A stretch of 64,000 nt of DNA from contig NC_035169.2 in NCBI RefSeq assembly GCF_001659605.2, forward strand, positions 14,880,263-14,944,262, read 5' to 3'. Made by a program: the position numbers and the translations under genes. Shown one piece after another: positions 12,318 to 22,900 of this stretch. The notes beneath the pieces are model-generated. The model did not search any database. It was not told where the DNA came from and worked only from the letters and a program-made list of their open reading frames with translations. This DNA comes from Manihot esculenta (lineage: Eukaryota > Streptophyta > Magnoliopsida > Malpighiales > Euphorbiaceae). Numbering within the stretch: the first letter of the stretch is position 1; each line of letters begins with the position of its first letter.

Positions 12318-13726
12318 TGATAAGCGGTTGTCGAAGCAGTCAAAAATAAACCTATTAAACAATCAACAATTAACTTGTAGATAGTGGCAATAGGGTCGAA
12401 CCACAGGGATTTGACACTACGGATTTTCCTAATAATGACTTGGACAAGTAAATAACAAGAAATTAAAAGAGGGGGGGTTTTGTTTTGATGATTAAAACTA
12501 AATAGCAAGAGAAAGCAATAATTTAAAGATGAGTAAATCAATAAGAGAAAAGCTTCTAGTTGAAGTATGGATCTATTTCAGATTGTTTAGAATTGATCAT
12601 TGATTCTTTAATACTCCTATTTATTTCAATAAATTAGTTTAGGATGTGGAAGACGCTTCTCACAATCCAAATTCCTCCTTAGTTCTAGTTTGATTAGGAA
12701 ACGTTTGCTAATCAAACACTAGTTAACAAGTTGCCAAGGAACGTCCTTGGGGCTTTTAGGATCGAACAACTGTTAACTGCATTAAGACTTAGAGAAACCT
12801 AATTCTAACCTTGCCAACCGCGTGGTCATGTTTAGATTATGCAACTTGATTAAATGTGTGTTTAGATAATCTAAGCAATTACGGACCTAAATTATTCAAA
12901 CAATTGTTACTCTAGCAATTTAAAAGCAATAGGCCTAAATTGATTCTAAAAGCAAAGCAACAATTATAGAAAGATCAAATTGCATAAATATTGAAAATAA
13001 ATAGAAGTTTAACAATGGAGATTTAAATCTCCCAATTCATCACAAATATGAATTTTCCAACTTCAACTAGAAAAGAAAAGTGTTTAGCCACTCATGGTGG
13101 ACAAAAATCACAAAAGAAAAGAAGAAGAAAAGAAGGAGACAAGCTACTGTATTTTTCTGCAGAATTGCTGAAGATGAGATGCTCATAAGATGTCCTTGAT
13201 GCTGCCCTTTTATAGCTGAAGAGTCCCAAGTCCAATTTGATTAGGGTTTTGAAATCTCACTTTGATTTGGTCTTCTTTGTAGTCTTTGATTTCTCTTTGG
13301 ATTTTGTATTTGATTGAAAATGGAACTCTCTAAGTGAAGGGCGTGGCTCTTGGGATTGATCTTGTGGTGTTTGAAGTGGACTTGGACTTCTTTTCTTTGA
13401 ATTTGGATTTTCTGCTCTTTTCCCGCTTCTGCTGTCAATTTCTGCTTTCAAGGTGATTTGGGCAGTTTCTGCGAGTGATTTGGGCAAATCACTTGCCCAA
13501 TCTGCCCCAATCGCTCTCTGGGATTCAGTCCAGTTTTTGTCTCTGTCTCTGCGAGTGATTTGGGCAGTTTCTGCGAGTGATTTGGGCAAATCACTGACCC
13601 AATCACTTTTCTGTCATTTTATGCAATTTTCTGTAAAAACAAGGTAAAAACCATAAATTAAGCTAAATAATGTGTAAATAAACAATAATAAAGATAATAA
13701 AAATGTGGCTAAATTATGCTTGATCA
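12318..13726 (-). repeat. 5' LTR of the non-autonomous Athila-like element
   Basis: 1,409 bp, TGATCAAGC...GCTTATCA on the minus strand, almost identical to 6620-8055. Two exact dyads at 13476-13491 and 13578-13593. Confidence 0.95.
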
Positions 13727-13731
13727 GAAGG

Positions 13732-13995
13732 CTATTCCATCGTTCCTTGTCACTAAAGAATACAACATATGAAAAAAAAAAACCTCGTTAACTTGTGATT
13801 GATAAAATTTTCTCATATTGCAAATATCTCGGTAGTGGAAAATCACTTCGCCATCTAGTTTGGCCAGCTTATAAGACTTTGGGCGAATGACCTTCGAGAC
13901 TTTAAACAGTCGTTTTTAGTTCTTGCCCAACTTACCAGATCGGCAATTACACCTATAGTTTGCTTATTTTCCTTGATCATCCCTAGGTCCTTCCA
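13732..13995 (-). pseudogene. Integrase C-terminal tail of the Tat-like element
   Basis: The minus strand between about 13960 and 13800 reads KLGKN, a stop, then KVIRPKSYKLAKLDGEV and, after a gap, MRKFYQ. This is the closing motif of plant Tat integrases (KLAPNWEGPYRV..VRPGTYRL..LDG...NAEHLRKYY), in the right order and spacing. Only the last fifty or so codons of pol survive, and directly upstream comes the end of gag. Stops and an altered NAEH motif show it is dead. Confidence 0.78.
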
Positions 13996-14009
13996 TCATT
14001 ACATGAATA

Positions 14010-15372
14010 ATGCCTACAGGTTTTCAATCGAGGCTGATTTCGGCAGTTGTTGCCTTGGGTTCAAGTCTCCTCTCTTCCCTGCCCTTCTTGGTGAACTTCC
14101 AAAGGGTGCCATCCCTTATCAATCTCTCAATCTCATCTTTTAGTTGCCAAAACTATCCTGTTGTATGACTATGATCTTCGTGGAAATAGCAGTACTTGGT
14201 CTTGTCTCATTTCTCTGCCTTCTCGGGATTAAGCTTGGGTGTCCACCTGATTTTTTTTATCATTTTTCTTGATCCATATTAAAATACATGTCTATGAGTC
14301 ATTCAAGGAGTATAATTCTTATACTTACTTTGGTCATCCCTCCTTCGGGAGATGGGATAAGTCCTGTGATCTCCTTCATGTCGTCGCCTTTCTGGTTTTT
14401 TACTTTGCTTTTAGTTCACCCTCTTGTCCTCTTTAAGTACTTGGACCTCGTCATCCAACCTGATATGCCTCTGGGTTTTTTCTATGAACGTTGATACGTC
14501 ACAACTAAATTTTTAATTAAGAAATCCATGAATTTAACATTGTGTGTCCTTTTCTTCAATGCTTCACACACTATCTCATAATTTAATTCTTTCACCTGTA
14601 TTGCTTGAGCATTGAACCATAAGATAAAACTCTTTAAAGGCTCCTTTCCTTGGTGGATCTTTCACAAGTTAGAGGAAAGTTTTTTAAGAGGTATACAAGT
14701 AATAAATCTGGATTTAAATAATGCTACAAACTGTATAAAGTTTTAAATTAAATCTGGACTCAGATGTTGGTACCATTTCTGAGTCAAACCGGTGAGTATT
14801 GATGGAAACACTCGGCATAACATAAAGTCATCGACATTCTGAAGCTACATGGTCATCTTGAAGATTGCCATGTGGCTTCTGGGATATATTGTTCCATCAT
14901 ACTTATCCAAGCTAGGCAACTTGAACTTGGTTGGGAATGTTTTTGCTAAGATTTCTTTCAAAAGAGGCGAGGCGTCATCTAGGCCGAAGTCCTCCCTTTG
15001 TTCCCTTTGGTACTTTTGCACGGCCCGTACCAGCTTCCAATCGATGTCTTTTAGAGCTTCATCTGATTTATCTTTGGACTCAGCCTTTCCTTTATGCCGG
15101 GTTTTGACTGCTTTTGTCCGAGCCCTTAGAGTGCCTATGAATGCCTCCTCTCTTCTCCTAGGAGCCATATTTAACGCCTCCCCTCGAGCCTTGTACTGTT
15201 CGAGGGTAGCCTATAACTTTTGGATGTATTGGAGTTTCTGCTCATTATTTAGATTATTGAGATCTACTTCATTGACAATTGGAGACGTATTTTGTTCATT
15301 GCTAGGGGTGAAAGAAATGATAACACCCTCATTGGTAGCAATATTAGCAGTAGCTTGTGAACTACTTGCCAT
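14010..15372 (-). pseudogene. gag: Tat-like Gag, decayed
   Basis: Start taken as ATG at 15370-15372 (MASSSQATANIAT). One stop breaks the N-terminal quarter; a clean stretch at 15168-14845 has the plant gypsy Gag motif PTKFKLPSLDKYDGT before the capsid domain. Downstream on the same strand are LTGLTQKWYQHLSPDLI and FITCIPLKKLSSNL, typical of the retrotrans_gag domain, then KYCYFHEDHSHTTG and QLKDEIERLIRDGTLWKF, the zinc-knuckle-like end of plant Tat Gag (Cys and His partly lost). Several stops and frame changes. The integrase tail follows with no protease or RT between, so Gag and the pol end have been joined by a large deletion. Confidence 0.85.
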
Positions 15373-15459
15373 TTTGAGAGAGAAAAGTGAGAGATTCTTT
15401 TTTCGAGAAAAAGACTAAGAGACGAGTCGTAATCCAAATGAACATAGAGGATTCAATGG

Positions 15460-15481
15460 ATTTTCTCGCAACGGAACTAAA
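15460..15481 (-). promoter_or_regulatory. Degenerate primer binding site of the Tat-like element
   Basis: Next to the 5' LTR the minus strand reads TTTAGTTCCGTTGCGAGAAA, which fits a decayed TGGCTCCGTTGCCGGGAA-type site. Weak alone, supported by position. Confidence 0.55.
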
Positions 15482-16016
15482 TGATGTGATTGGAAAACAG
15501 AGCTATGTTGTGATCGTCTAGACCTGCAAGAAAGATAACATGAAGTGGTGGGTGCCCATGGTAGCCACTCTGACGCTCAAATCAGTATACTGGAGGATAA
15601 GACGAATGTAATGAATTGCTTAGAACTTGAGTAGTGTGAGAAAATAGCGTACCTTTGCCTCTATGATCCTTCTCCTTTATACTATAAGAAGATGGAGATA
15701 AATATAGCATTTTCTGATGATCTGACGATGATGTGGCCAGCTGTTTGATAAGGAATATCGCTAGCTAATAGATCGGTGATCCTGCGATTAGAAGCGTAAT
15801 GAGGATACACTGAATTATGCTTGATAACGGTAACTTTGTGCCGAGACTCAATCTATCCAGGGGAGGATGAGTTTTATGATGAATTGGGTATTAAGGTGTT
15901 CAAGTCTTCCTTTCCTCAAGTGGAACCACGTTACTCACCTATCAGATCGTTGCCACGTGGAGCTGTTCTATGGTGACAGCGCATGGCCTACTTTGGGTGA
16001 TTCTTGTATAGCATCA
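15482..16016 (-). repeat. 5' LTR of the Tat-like element
   Basis: 535 bp, partner of 1184-1722; TSD GTTCT follows at 16017-16021. Confidence 0.93.
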
Positions 16017-16021
16017 GTTCT

Positions 16022-16630
16022 ATTTAAATAGATTATATTATACACTATCTCCACGTTAATAGATGAAAATATTATATAATATTTTAGATATTTGATATTA
16101 TTTAGAAATTGTAATGTGAGAATTGTTAGTTTGATATAAATAATATTAGTATTATGTTAAAAGTATTTAATTATTTCGTCCAAGTTTAAATTTTATTATA
16201 AGAACAAAAGATTGTACTGAAACTAGAATTAAAAAGGAATTGATACTAAAATAGAAAAAGAACTGATACGAGAACCAAACCGAAATAAAAAATACATAGA
16301 ATCGTATCAGAACCGTACCGAAATTTGGTTCTAATTTTGATTTCAAAAAATTCAAGAAATCGACTTTCAATTCCAATTTCAATTCTTAAAAAAATCGTTC
16401 CGGAACTAGGACTACACACTCTTATGGCCTTTATAGGTTATAAATTATATTAAGTGAAAGTATACAAAATTAATAAAATTTTGTTATAAATCAATTTCAA
16501 TCAATTAGTATCATTTTCACATTTTTTGTAAAATATAACCAAACCCACTTGAAAATTAAATTTTCTGAGAAAAATCAAATTTTCATATTCTATTTTTGCT
16601 TGCCCAAATGGTTTCTTCTATCTTGTCAAC
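16022..16630. other. AT-rich spacer, possible small DNA transposon half
   Basis: Degenerate 'gaaccgaaccgaaat'-like wording at 16200-16415 resembles 300-480 across the Tat insertion. A short minus-strand ORF at 16382-16167 is low-complexity and not convincing. Nothing else seen. Confidence 0.45.
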
Positions 16631-16639
16631 CAAAGAATC

Positions 16640-17325
16640 CTTTCTCAATGACAGAAGATGTGGCTATCTACACCCTTTCGTGTGTTAAAATTTAATTGTG
16701 ATGCCTTTTTTTATGTGATTTATTACAAGTCAGATGCAGAAATTTTAATTCGAGACTCTAAAGGGGTAGTGGTAAATAGATGGGTTAAATCATTTTTTTC
16801 TCATCTTCCTTAATGGCTGAAGGTAGAACATTGTGTTCTGCTGTTTCATATGCTGGTAGTCGAAGGTGTCAGAATGTTATTTTTGAATCAGATTGTCTGT
16901 AGCTTATTCAAGCCGTGAATGCTTTTTCTTCTCCTCCTGTGCCGGAACTAGAAGCTATTATTCATGAAATCCAGTCCATAAAAGCCTCCTATCCTTCTTG
17001 GTCCTTCAAGTTTACATTTAGAGAATCTAATCAATGTGCTCATTGGTTACCTTGTAATGTTAGTTGAGGTCTTTTTTGCTTCTGATTGGATTACTAATCC
17101 TCCTCCTGGCTTATGTGACTTGTTAGCTCATGACAGGTTGTATCTCGATGCTGGTTGATGGACATACTAAAATTTTAATGGGGCCTATGGCTTAAGACTT
17201 CTATTTGCAACAGTAAAATAAAAACTAATTTTTGTGGCTACATATAATTTTAGAGGAAAGTCATACTAAAATTTTTTAACGGGCATACATTAATATTTTT
17301 ATACTTTCTTTAAAAAAAAAAAAAT
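16640..17325 (+). pseudogene. 5'-truncated LINE 3' end with RNase H-like domain and poly(A)
   Basis: Translating the plus strand in shifting frames gives FNCDAF near the start, then ELEAIIHEIQSI, FKFTFRESNQCAHWL and FASDWITNPPPGLCDLLAHD, ending at TGA near 17157. This matches the RNase H-like domain (RVT_3 type) that ends plant L1-like ORF2 proteins. An A run at 17313-17325 could be the poly(A) tail. Stops and shifts are frequent. A lone host RNase H gene is less likely given this ending and tail. No target duplication was found. Confidence 0.68.
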
Positions 17326-17326
17326 C

Positions 17327-17690
17327 ATGAGAGATTATGCATATATGCTTATTATGTTTAAAGCACTTTAGCATGCACAAATTGAATCTAAAATTATCTG
17401 AGTTTAAATACTTATAAAATTAACGATTAATCTGATAATTTATTTAAATATTGAATTATTTGATCTTAATTAATAAATTATATCAATAAATTTGGGGTTA
17501 AATTATTATATATTAATTTTGATATGTGGTGTTAATTTATTTTTCAATTTAGTTATTTTGTCATATTTAATTAATTATAATTTTTTAATTTATTGAACTC
17601 TCCATACAATTTATATTGATTTCAAATTAGTAGACATTTAAAATTGGTTGATTTCAAATTATTGTTGTTGCAGTTCTGGTAGAAACAAAG
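17327..17690. other. AT-rich spacer
   Basis: No coding or repeat structure recognised. Confidence 0.5.
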
Positions 17691-17699
17691 AGAAGAGCT

Positions 17700-18460
17700 C
17701 ACGGCTCAAAGAAACAAATAGTCATTAGATGGCTCACCGAACTGCAAAGGACTGCCATAGAAAGCAACAACAATTTTGGTTAAACCGTTAGCGTGACCAT
17801 TGGTTTCTCTATGGATATGCTCCAGCATAACAACCCATAAAGGATTCAAGAAAAGCTTCTGATAGCTAGGACTATCTCATTGAACTCCAAATGGATGTGA
17901 TAGGAGCTCTTGATCATTTTTATTGCTTCTTTATTGACACTCTCTACCACTAAAGGACTAAGCAACTGTTGAGAGGACAATCTCAGGCTTTCATAGATTG
18001 CTTGAAGCTCAACACCCAAAATTGAAGTTCTTCTAAAAGGAATAGAAAGACCCGTGAATCTAGGAACCACATACAACACACCCATTTATAGTCTCGCATA
18101 ACATGGAGAATAGATTCAGTTTCACTATTGCAAAGCTCACACCATGCAGTGGCTAAGGTGGTGCCTCATCTTTTCTTCATCTGTAAGAAGCTTGTCGTGT
18201 AAGGCCAACCAAAGAAAAGTTGGAGTCCTTTAAGGCTCGAGCCACTTCCAAACTAGTTGCCACTTACAATCGCCTTGACCCTCAATGCCTGCGAGGAACA
18301 AATAAGCGGACTTCAATATCAAAATACTAGAGCTCGAGCCTCTCCAAAGCAACTTATCTAGTTCAGAGATATCTTTTGGTGTAGGGATGGATGCTAGCAT
18401 AATAAAGACTAAGGTAGGGAGGAAGCGATTGATATAGGACTAGTCCTAAGAGCCCTCCGA
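17700..18460 (-). pseudogene. LINE ORF2 C-terminus: zinc-binding region and RNase H-like domain
   Basis: The minus-strand frame 18085-17846 reads GVLYVVPRFTGLSIPFRRTS, then GVELQAIYESLRL, and the next frame gives MLEHIHRETNGHANGLTKI, a typical plant LINE RNase H ending with its His-containing HIHREANG motif. The stop lies near 17706. Upstream, about 18300-18130, comes WQLVWKW...TPTFLWLALHDKLLTDEE, the zf-RVT-type region between RT and RNase H. Several frameshifts and stops; not functional. Confidence 0.8.
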
Positions 18461-18469
18461 GGTAACATA

Positions 18470-19567
18470 CTCGAGCACCAAGTCCTATGGCATGCTATTC
18501 TAGATGTCCATAGTAATGACATCAAAAAGGCATTGCCTATTTGGGAGCCATACATTTCTCTAAAATTTTTCATTTTTTCCATTCCCTAGAGAACACATCA
18601 CTCCTTGAAAGTGGTCCAAATATGCCTTAAACATCTCTATAAACTCGAGTTGCTACCTCCATTGAGAGCATATAGGAGGGCGTCAGGGCTGAACTTGTAC
18701 TTAAAATTGAGCACCTTGACTCACAAAGCTTCCTTTTTATTAGTTATAGCCCATGCCACTTTAAGAACCTTGTATTCTGGAAACCCAAGCCACCTAGCTC
18801 CTTGGACAATTAGACTTGGTCCCAAGAAAACCAAACTTATCTTACAATTGTTGTATTTGCTACTTCAAATGAACTTCTAGCATAATTTATCCACTTCCTA
18901 ACACATTGAACTTGGAATAATTGAGGTTTGCATGGCATAGACAGGTATAGTCACTAGCACTAATTGTGTTAGCGTGATTCTTCTAGCAAGGGTAAGGTTT
19001 TTAGACTCCTATAAAGCCAATATTTTTGCATCTTATCAATAATGTATTGATACGTTGATTTATTGACTCAGGAGTGCAATAAAAGGAACCTAACTACTTC
19101 CGTAGATTAGATGTATCTTTCACTCTAAGCTTGTAACTGAGGTCCTTCTTAACCTGATTAGCATGTTCTTGGAGAAGAAAAACTCTTGTCTTGCTTTTGT
19201 TAACTTTTTTACCAAAGCTGAGACAAAATTCCTCCAACACCCTATTGATGACTTCCACTTAGTAGCTCGAAGCCTTTGCAAAAAAAAAATATCATCTGCA
19301 AAAAAGAGGTGAGTTAAAGGGGGTCCCTTTTTACTAAGAGTAATAGGTTTCTAGTTTTGTTTTGGATTGCTCTATTTATCCCATATGCCAATTTCATATA
19401 GAGAACAAAAAAAATAGGAAGATAGAAGATCCTCCTGCCTTAAGCCCCCAGTTGAGTAAAAGATATATATTAAATCTCTATTCCATATAACCTGCACAGA
19501 GGAGGATGAGGCATAGTTCATAATGACATCACTAAAAGAAATAGGTAAGCCTACATCCATTAGGATA
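18470..19567 (-). pseudogene. LINE ORF2 reverse transcriptase, C-terminal half
   Basis: Minus strand from 19560: MDVGLPISFSDVIMNYASS..., then GGLRQEDLLSSYFF, equal to the LINE RT motif G(I/L)RQGDPLSPYLF with Gly to Glu and Pro to Leu changes. The catalytic FADD box is seen as LFFADDI, with FADD codons at 19291-19302. Thumb and connection regions continue leftward with many stops. The N-terminal half is at 24053-24800 beyond the copia. Confidence 0.82.
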
Positions 19568-19836
19568 TATTAAAATGTTGACTTAGCTGCTACTGCACTT
19601 TCTATTTTTTAGTTGTTGTTTTTATTTTCAATTGACTTATTCTATTGATTTTTAGTCAATATTTCCATTTTCTTAGTTAAGTTGTTAAACATGGAAGCAT
19701 GTTCCATGGTTGAGCTAAAATGTAGGAATTTCAGTTTCTTTTTTGCTGTATTTAAGCACATAGCAGTGAATAAAATAATTATCTCATTCTGCTACATTCT
19801 TCTTCTTTTCTGTGTGTTCTATTTTTTTCTCTAACA
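19568..19836 (+). repeat. 5' LTR of the copia element
   Basis: 269 bp ending CTCTAACA. A TATA-like 'gctgtatttaagc' lies near 19744. If a TG start is insisted on, the LTR would begin at 19576. Confidence 0.88.
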
Positions 19837-19841
19837 AAAAT

Positions 19842-19853
19842 TGGTATCAGAGC
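19842..19853 (+). promoter_or_regulatory. Primer binding site, initiator tRNA-Met type
   Basis: TGGTATCAGAGC five bases after the LTR, the standard plant Copia PBS complementary to initiator methionine tRNA. Confidence 0.95.
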
Positions 19854-19906
19854 CCTCTTCTTTAAGGGACTTGTGAGGAACTTGAGTGTTTTTTTTTTCA
19901 CCAAAA

Positions 19907-22900
19907 ATGGATGCTTCAAGTGCTGAAATTCCTTTCAATGCCATTGCACTTCCTGTGTTCAATGGGAAAAACTATCAAGTTTGGGCAATCAGAATGGAGG
20001 TTTACCTGGATGCAAATGATCTCTGGGAAGCTGTTGAGGAAGACTACCAAGTGCTTCCATTATCTGAAAATCCTATAATAGCTCAAATGAAGAGTTTCAA
20101 AGAAAGGAAAGCAAGAAAGTCCAAAGCCAAAAACTGCTTGTTTGCTGCAGTTTCATCCTCAATTTTCACCAAAATCATGTCCTTGGAAACAGCCTTTGAT
20201 ATATGGAATTATCTCAAGAAGGAGTACGAAGGAAATCAGAAGATCAAAGGAATGCAAGTGCTGAACCTGGTTAGAGAATTTGAGATGCAAAGAATGAAGG
20301 AATCTGAAACTGTCAAAGAGTATTCAGATAGACTTCTCAGTATTGTAAACAAGGTACGGTTATTTGGTTCTGACTTTGATGATACAAGAATAGTTCAAAA
20401 AATTCTTGTTACCGTCCCTGAAAGATTTGAAGCTACCATCACTTCTTTGGAAAATACCAAGGATCTGTCAAAGATTGGCTTGGCAGAATTGATACATGCA
20501 TTGCAGGCTCAAGAACAGAGAAGGCTTCTGTGAAGTGAAGGTTCTGTTGAAGGAGCATTGCCAGCAACGGTACAAAACAAGAAGGAAGGTTCAGGTTCAT
20601 CAAAATCTGACTTTCCTCCTTGTAAGCACTGCAACAGAAAGGGTCATCCGCCATCAAAATGTTGGAGGAGACCTGATGTGAAATGCAAGAAGTGCAAAAA
20701 AATGGGACATCATCAAAAAATTTGCAAGAGCAAGGTTGTAACTCAAGATGATTCTCAGCAGAAAAACGTTGCTCATGTAGCTGATCATGAAGAGGAGGAA
20801 CTATTTGTAGCCACTTGTCTTGCAGCAAATCATTCAAATGACAAATGGCTCATTGATAGTGCCTGCACCAATCATATGACGTTTGACTAGGATTTATTCA
20901 AGGAGCTGGATACGTCATTTATATCCAAGGTGAAGATTGGCAATGGAGAATATATCGCAGCGGAAGGAAAAGGCACAGTTGCAATAGAAACTTTGAAAGG
21001 TACAAAATTTATTTGAGAAGTATTATTTGTACCTGATGTTTCTCAAAATCTGCTCAGTGTTGGTCAGCTTCTTGAAAATGGCTTCAAATTATTTTTTGAC
21101 AGCAACCATTGCTTAATCAAAAATTCAAAAGATGAAGATATTTTTAGAGTGAGGATGAAAGGGAAAAGTTTTGCACTAGAACCCTTGCAGGCAACGCAAT
21201 CGGTTTACTCAGCAGTAACAGTAAATGCAGAAGTATGGCATAGAAGGCTGGGGCATTTTCATCATAGAGCAGTGGTGAATATGCAAAAGAATGAACTTGT
21301 TCGCAATTTGCCTAATCTTGAAGTTGATATGCCAGAATGCAACGCTTGCCAATATGGTAAGCAATCAAGACTTCCTTTTAAGAAAGCTATTTGGAGAGCA
21401 ACAGAAAAGCTTCAATTGATTCATACTGATGTGGCTGGTCCTCATAGAACTCCTTCACTTAATGGGAGTAAGTATTATCTGCTTTTTATTGATGATTATA
21501 GCAGAATGTGATGGATTTATTTTCTCAGATTCAAATTAGAAGTGGCTGGTGTGTTCTGGAACTTTAAGAACTGGATTGAAACACAAAGTGGCTGCAAAAT
21601 TTAGACTTTGAGGTCTGATAATGGGAAGGAGTGCACGTCTGCAACATTCAGTAAGTATTGTGAGGAGGCTGGAATTAATCATCAACTCACTGCTCCATAT
21701 ACTCCTCAGCAAAATGGAGTCAGTGAACGAAAAAATTGTACAGTAATGGAGATGGCCAGGTGTGTGCTTTATGAGAAGGACTTGCCCAAAGAATACTGGG
21801 CAGAAGCGGCTAACACTTCTGTGTTTTTGCTAAACAGACTTCCTACAAAAGCAGTTGATGGGAAGACACCTTTTGAAGCTTGGTATGGTTACAAACCTTC
21901 TTTAAAAAATTTAAAAGTGTTTGGCTGCCTGTATTTTACTTATGTGCCTCAGATTAAAAGGGACAAGCTCGACAAAAAAGCTGAAGCTGGAATTTTCGTG
22001 GGATACAGCTCAGTTTCAAAGGCTTATAGAAATTTTCAACCTAATACGAGAAAAATTCAAATAAGCAGAGACGTGCATTTTATGGAATATGCGAAATGGA
22101 ATTGGGAAGGAGATCAGGCTGGAACCATTCCAAATCAAGATTCAAAATTGCAAGAGCTGTCCAAATCTGATTTGTTTGATGATGAACCGATCAGAGGTAC
22201 AAGATCACTTTTTGAAATCTATCAGAGGTGCAATATTACGATCCTGGAACCAGAAAATTTTCGGGAGGCAAAAGGAGATCCAAAATGGGTAGCTACGATG
22301 AAGGAGGAGCTAAGCATGATTGAAAAAAATAAAACCTGAAAACTCGTAAAAAGACCCGATGACAAAAATGTGATTGGGGTAAAATGGGTATTCAGAACAA
22401 AACTGAATGGTGATGGCTCTATAAACAAGCATAAAGCGCGGCTTGTCGTGAAAGGGTATCCCCAAATCCCTGGTGTAGATTTTTCGGATACTTTTGCTCC
22501 TGTTGCCAGAATTGAAACAATCAGATTGCTACTGGCCATTGCTGCTCAAAAGGGATGGAAAGTTTACCAGTTAGACGCCAAATCAGCGTTTCTAAATGGT
22601 TTTCTTGAAGAGGAGATCTATGTTGAACAACTAGATGGGTTTGTCATAAAAGAGCAAGAAAATGATGTGTATTTGCTCAAAAAAGCGCTATACGGCCTGA
22701 AGCAAGCACCGCAGGCCTGGTATAGCAGAATTGATCAGCACTTGATGCAGTTGGGTTTCAAAAAAAGTCTCAATAAGGCTACCCTCTACGTCAAAGGTGA
22801 TGAAATCAATTTTATTATTGTTTCTCTGTATGTGGATGACTTGCTTGTTACAGGAAGCAATTTGGAGCTTGTGAATGAATTCAAGAAAGATATGCAGCAG

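Larger units (their letters stand above)
6620..13726 (-). mobile_element. Young non-autonomous Athila-like Ty3/gypsy element
   Basis: 7,107 bp with near-identical LTRs (6620-8055 and 12318-13726) and a perfect 5-bp target duplication GAAGG at 6615-6619 and 13727-13731. On the minus strand the order is LTR, PBS (12295-12312), gag (12266-10273), a scrap of pre-RT sequence (to about 9813), a long 3' non-coding region with dyad repeats, PPT and LTR. Protease, RT, RNase H and integrase are absent, so it must have moved using enzymes from a relative. By hand I count about ten substitutions between the LTRs plus one ~28-bp deletion in the right LTR (near 13625), which marks a recent insertion. Confidence 0.95.
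1184..16016 (-). mobile_element. Tat-like Ty3/gypsy LTR retrotransposon, pol-deleted, with nested insertions
   Basis: Two similar direct repeats (1184-1722 and 15482-16016) begin TGATGTGAT and end GCATCA. They are flanked by the identical 5-mer GTTCT at 1179-1183 and 16017-16021. Coding order (gag 15372 to about 14010, then an integrase tail at 13990-13732) reads right to left, so the 5' LTR is the right one. Between pol and the 3' LTR lies a plus-strand antisense ORF of the type found in several plant Tat lineages, plus tandem repeats. Without the insertions at 4991-6482 and 6620-13726 the element is about 6.2 kb. It lacks protease, RT, RNase H and most of integrase, so it is non-autonomous. 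The LTRs differ at many positions, so it is older than the Athila-like element nested in it. Confidence 0.93.

Noticed and set aside
14849..15418. 189-codon plus-strand ORF
   Set aside because: It is the antisense shadow of the Tat-like Gag on the minus strand, which carries recognisable Gag motifs.
16640..17160. Host RNase H-type gene
   Set aside because: Stops and frameshifts, resemblance to LINE ORF2 ends and a following A-run favour a LINE fragment.
22222..22539. 105-codon minus-strand ORF in the copia
   Set aside because: Antisense to the RT start of the copia polyprotein.
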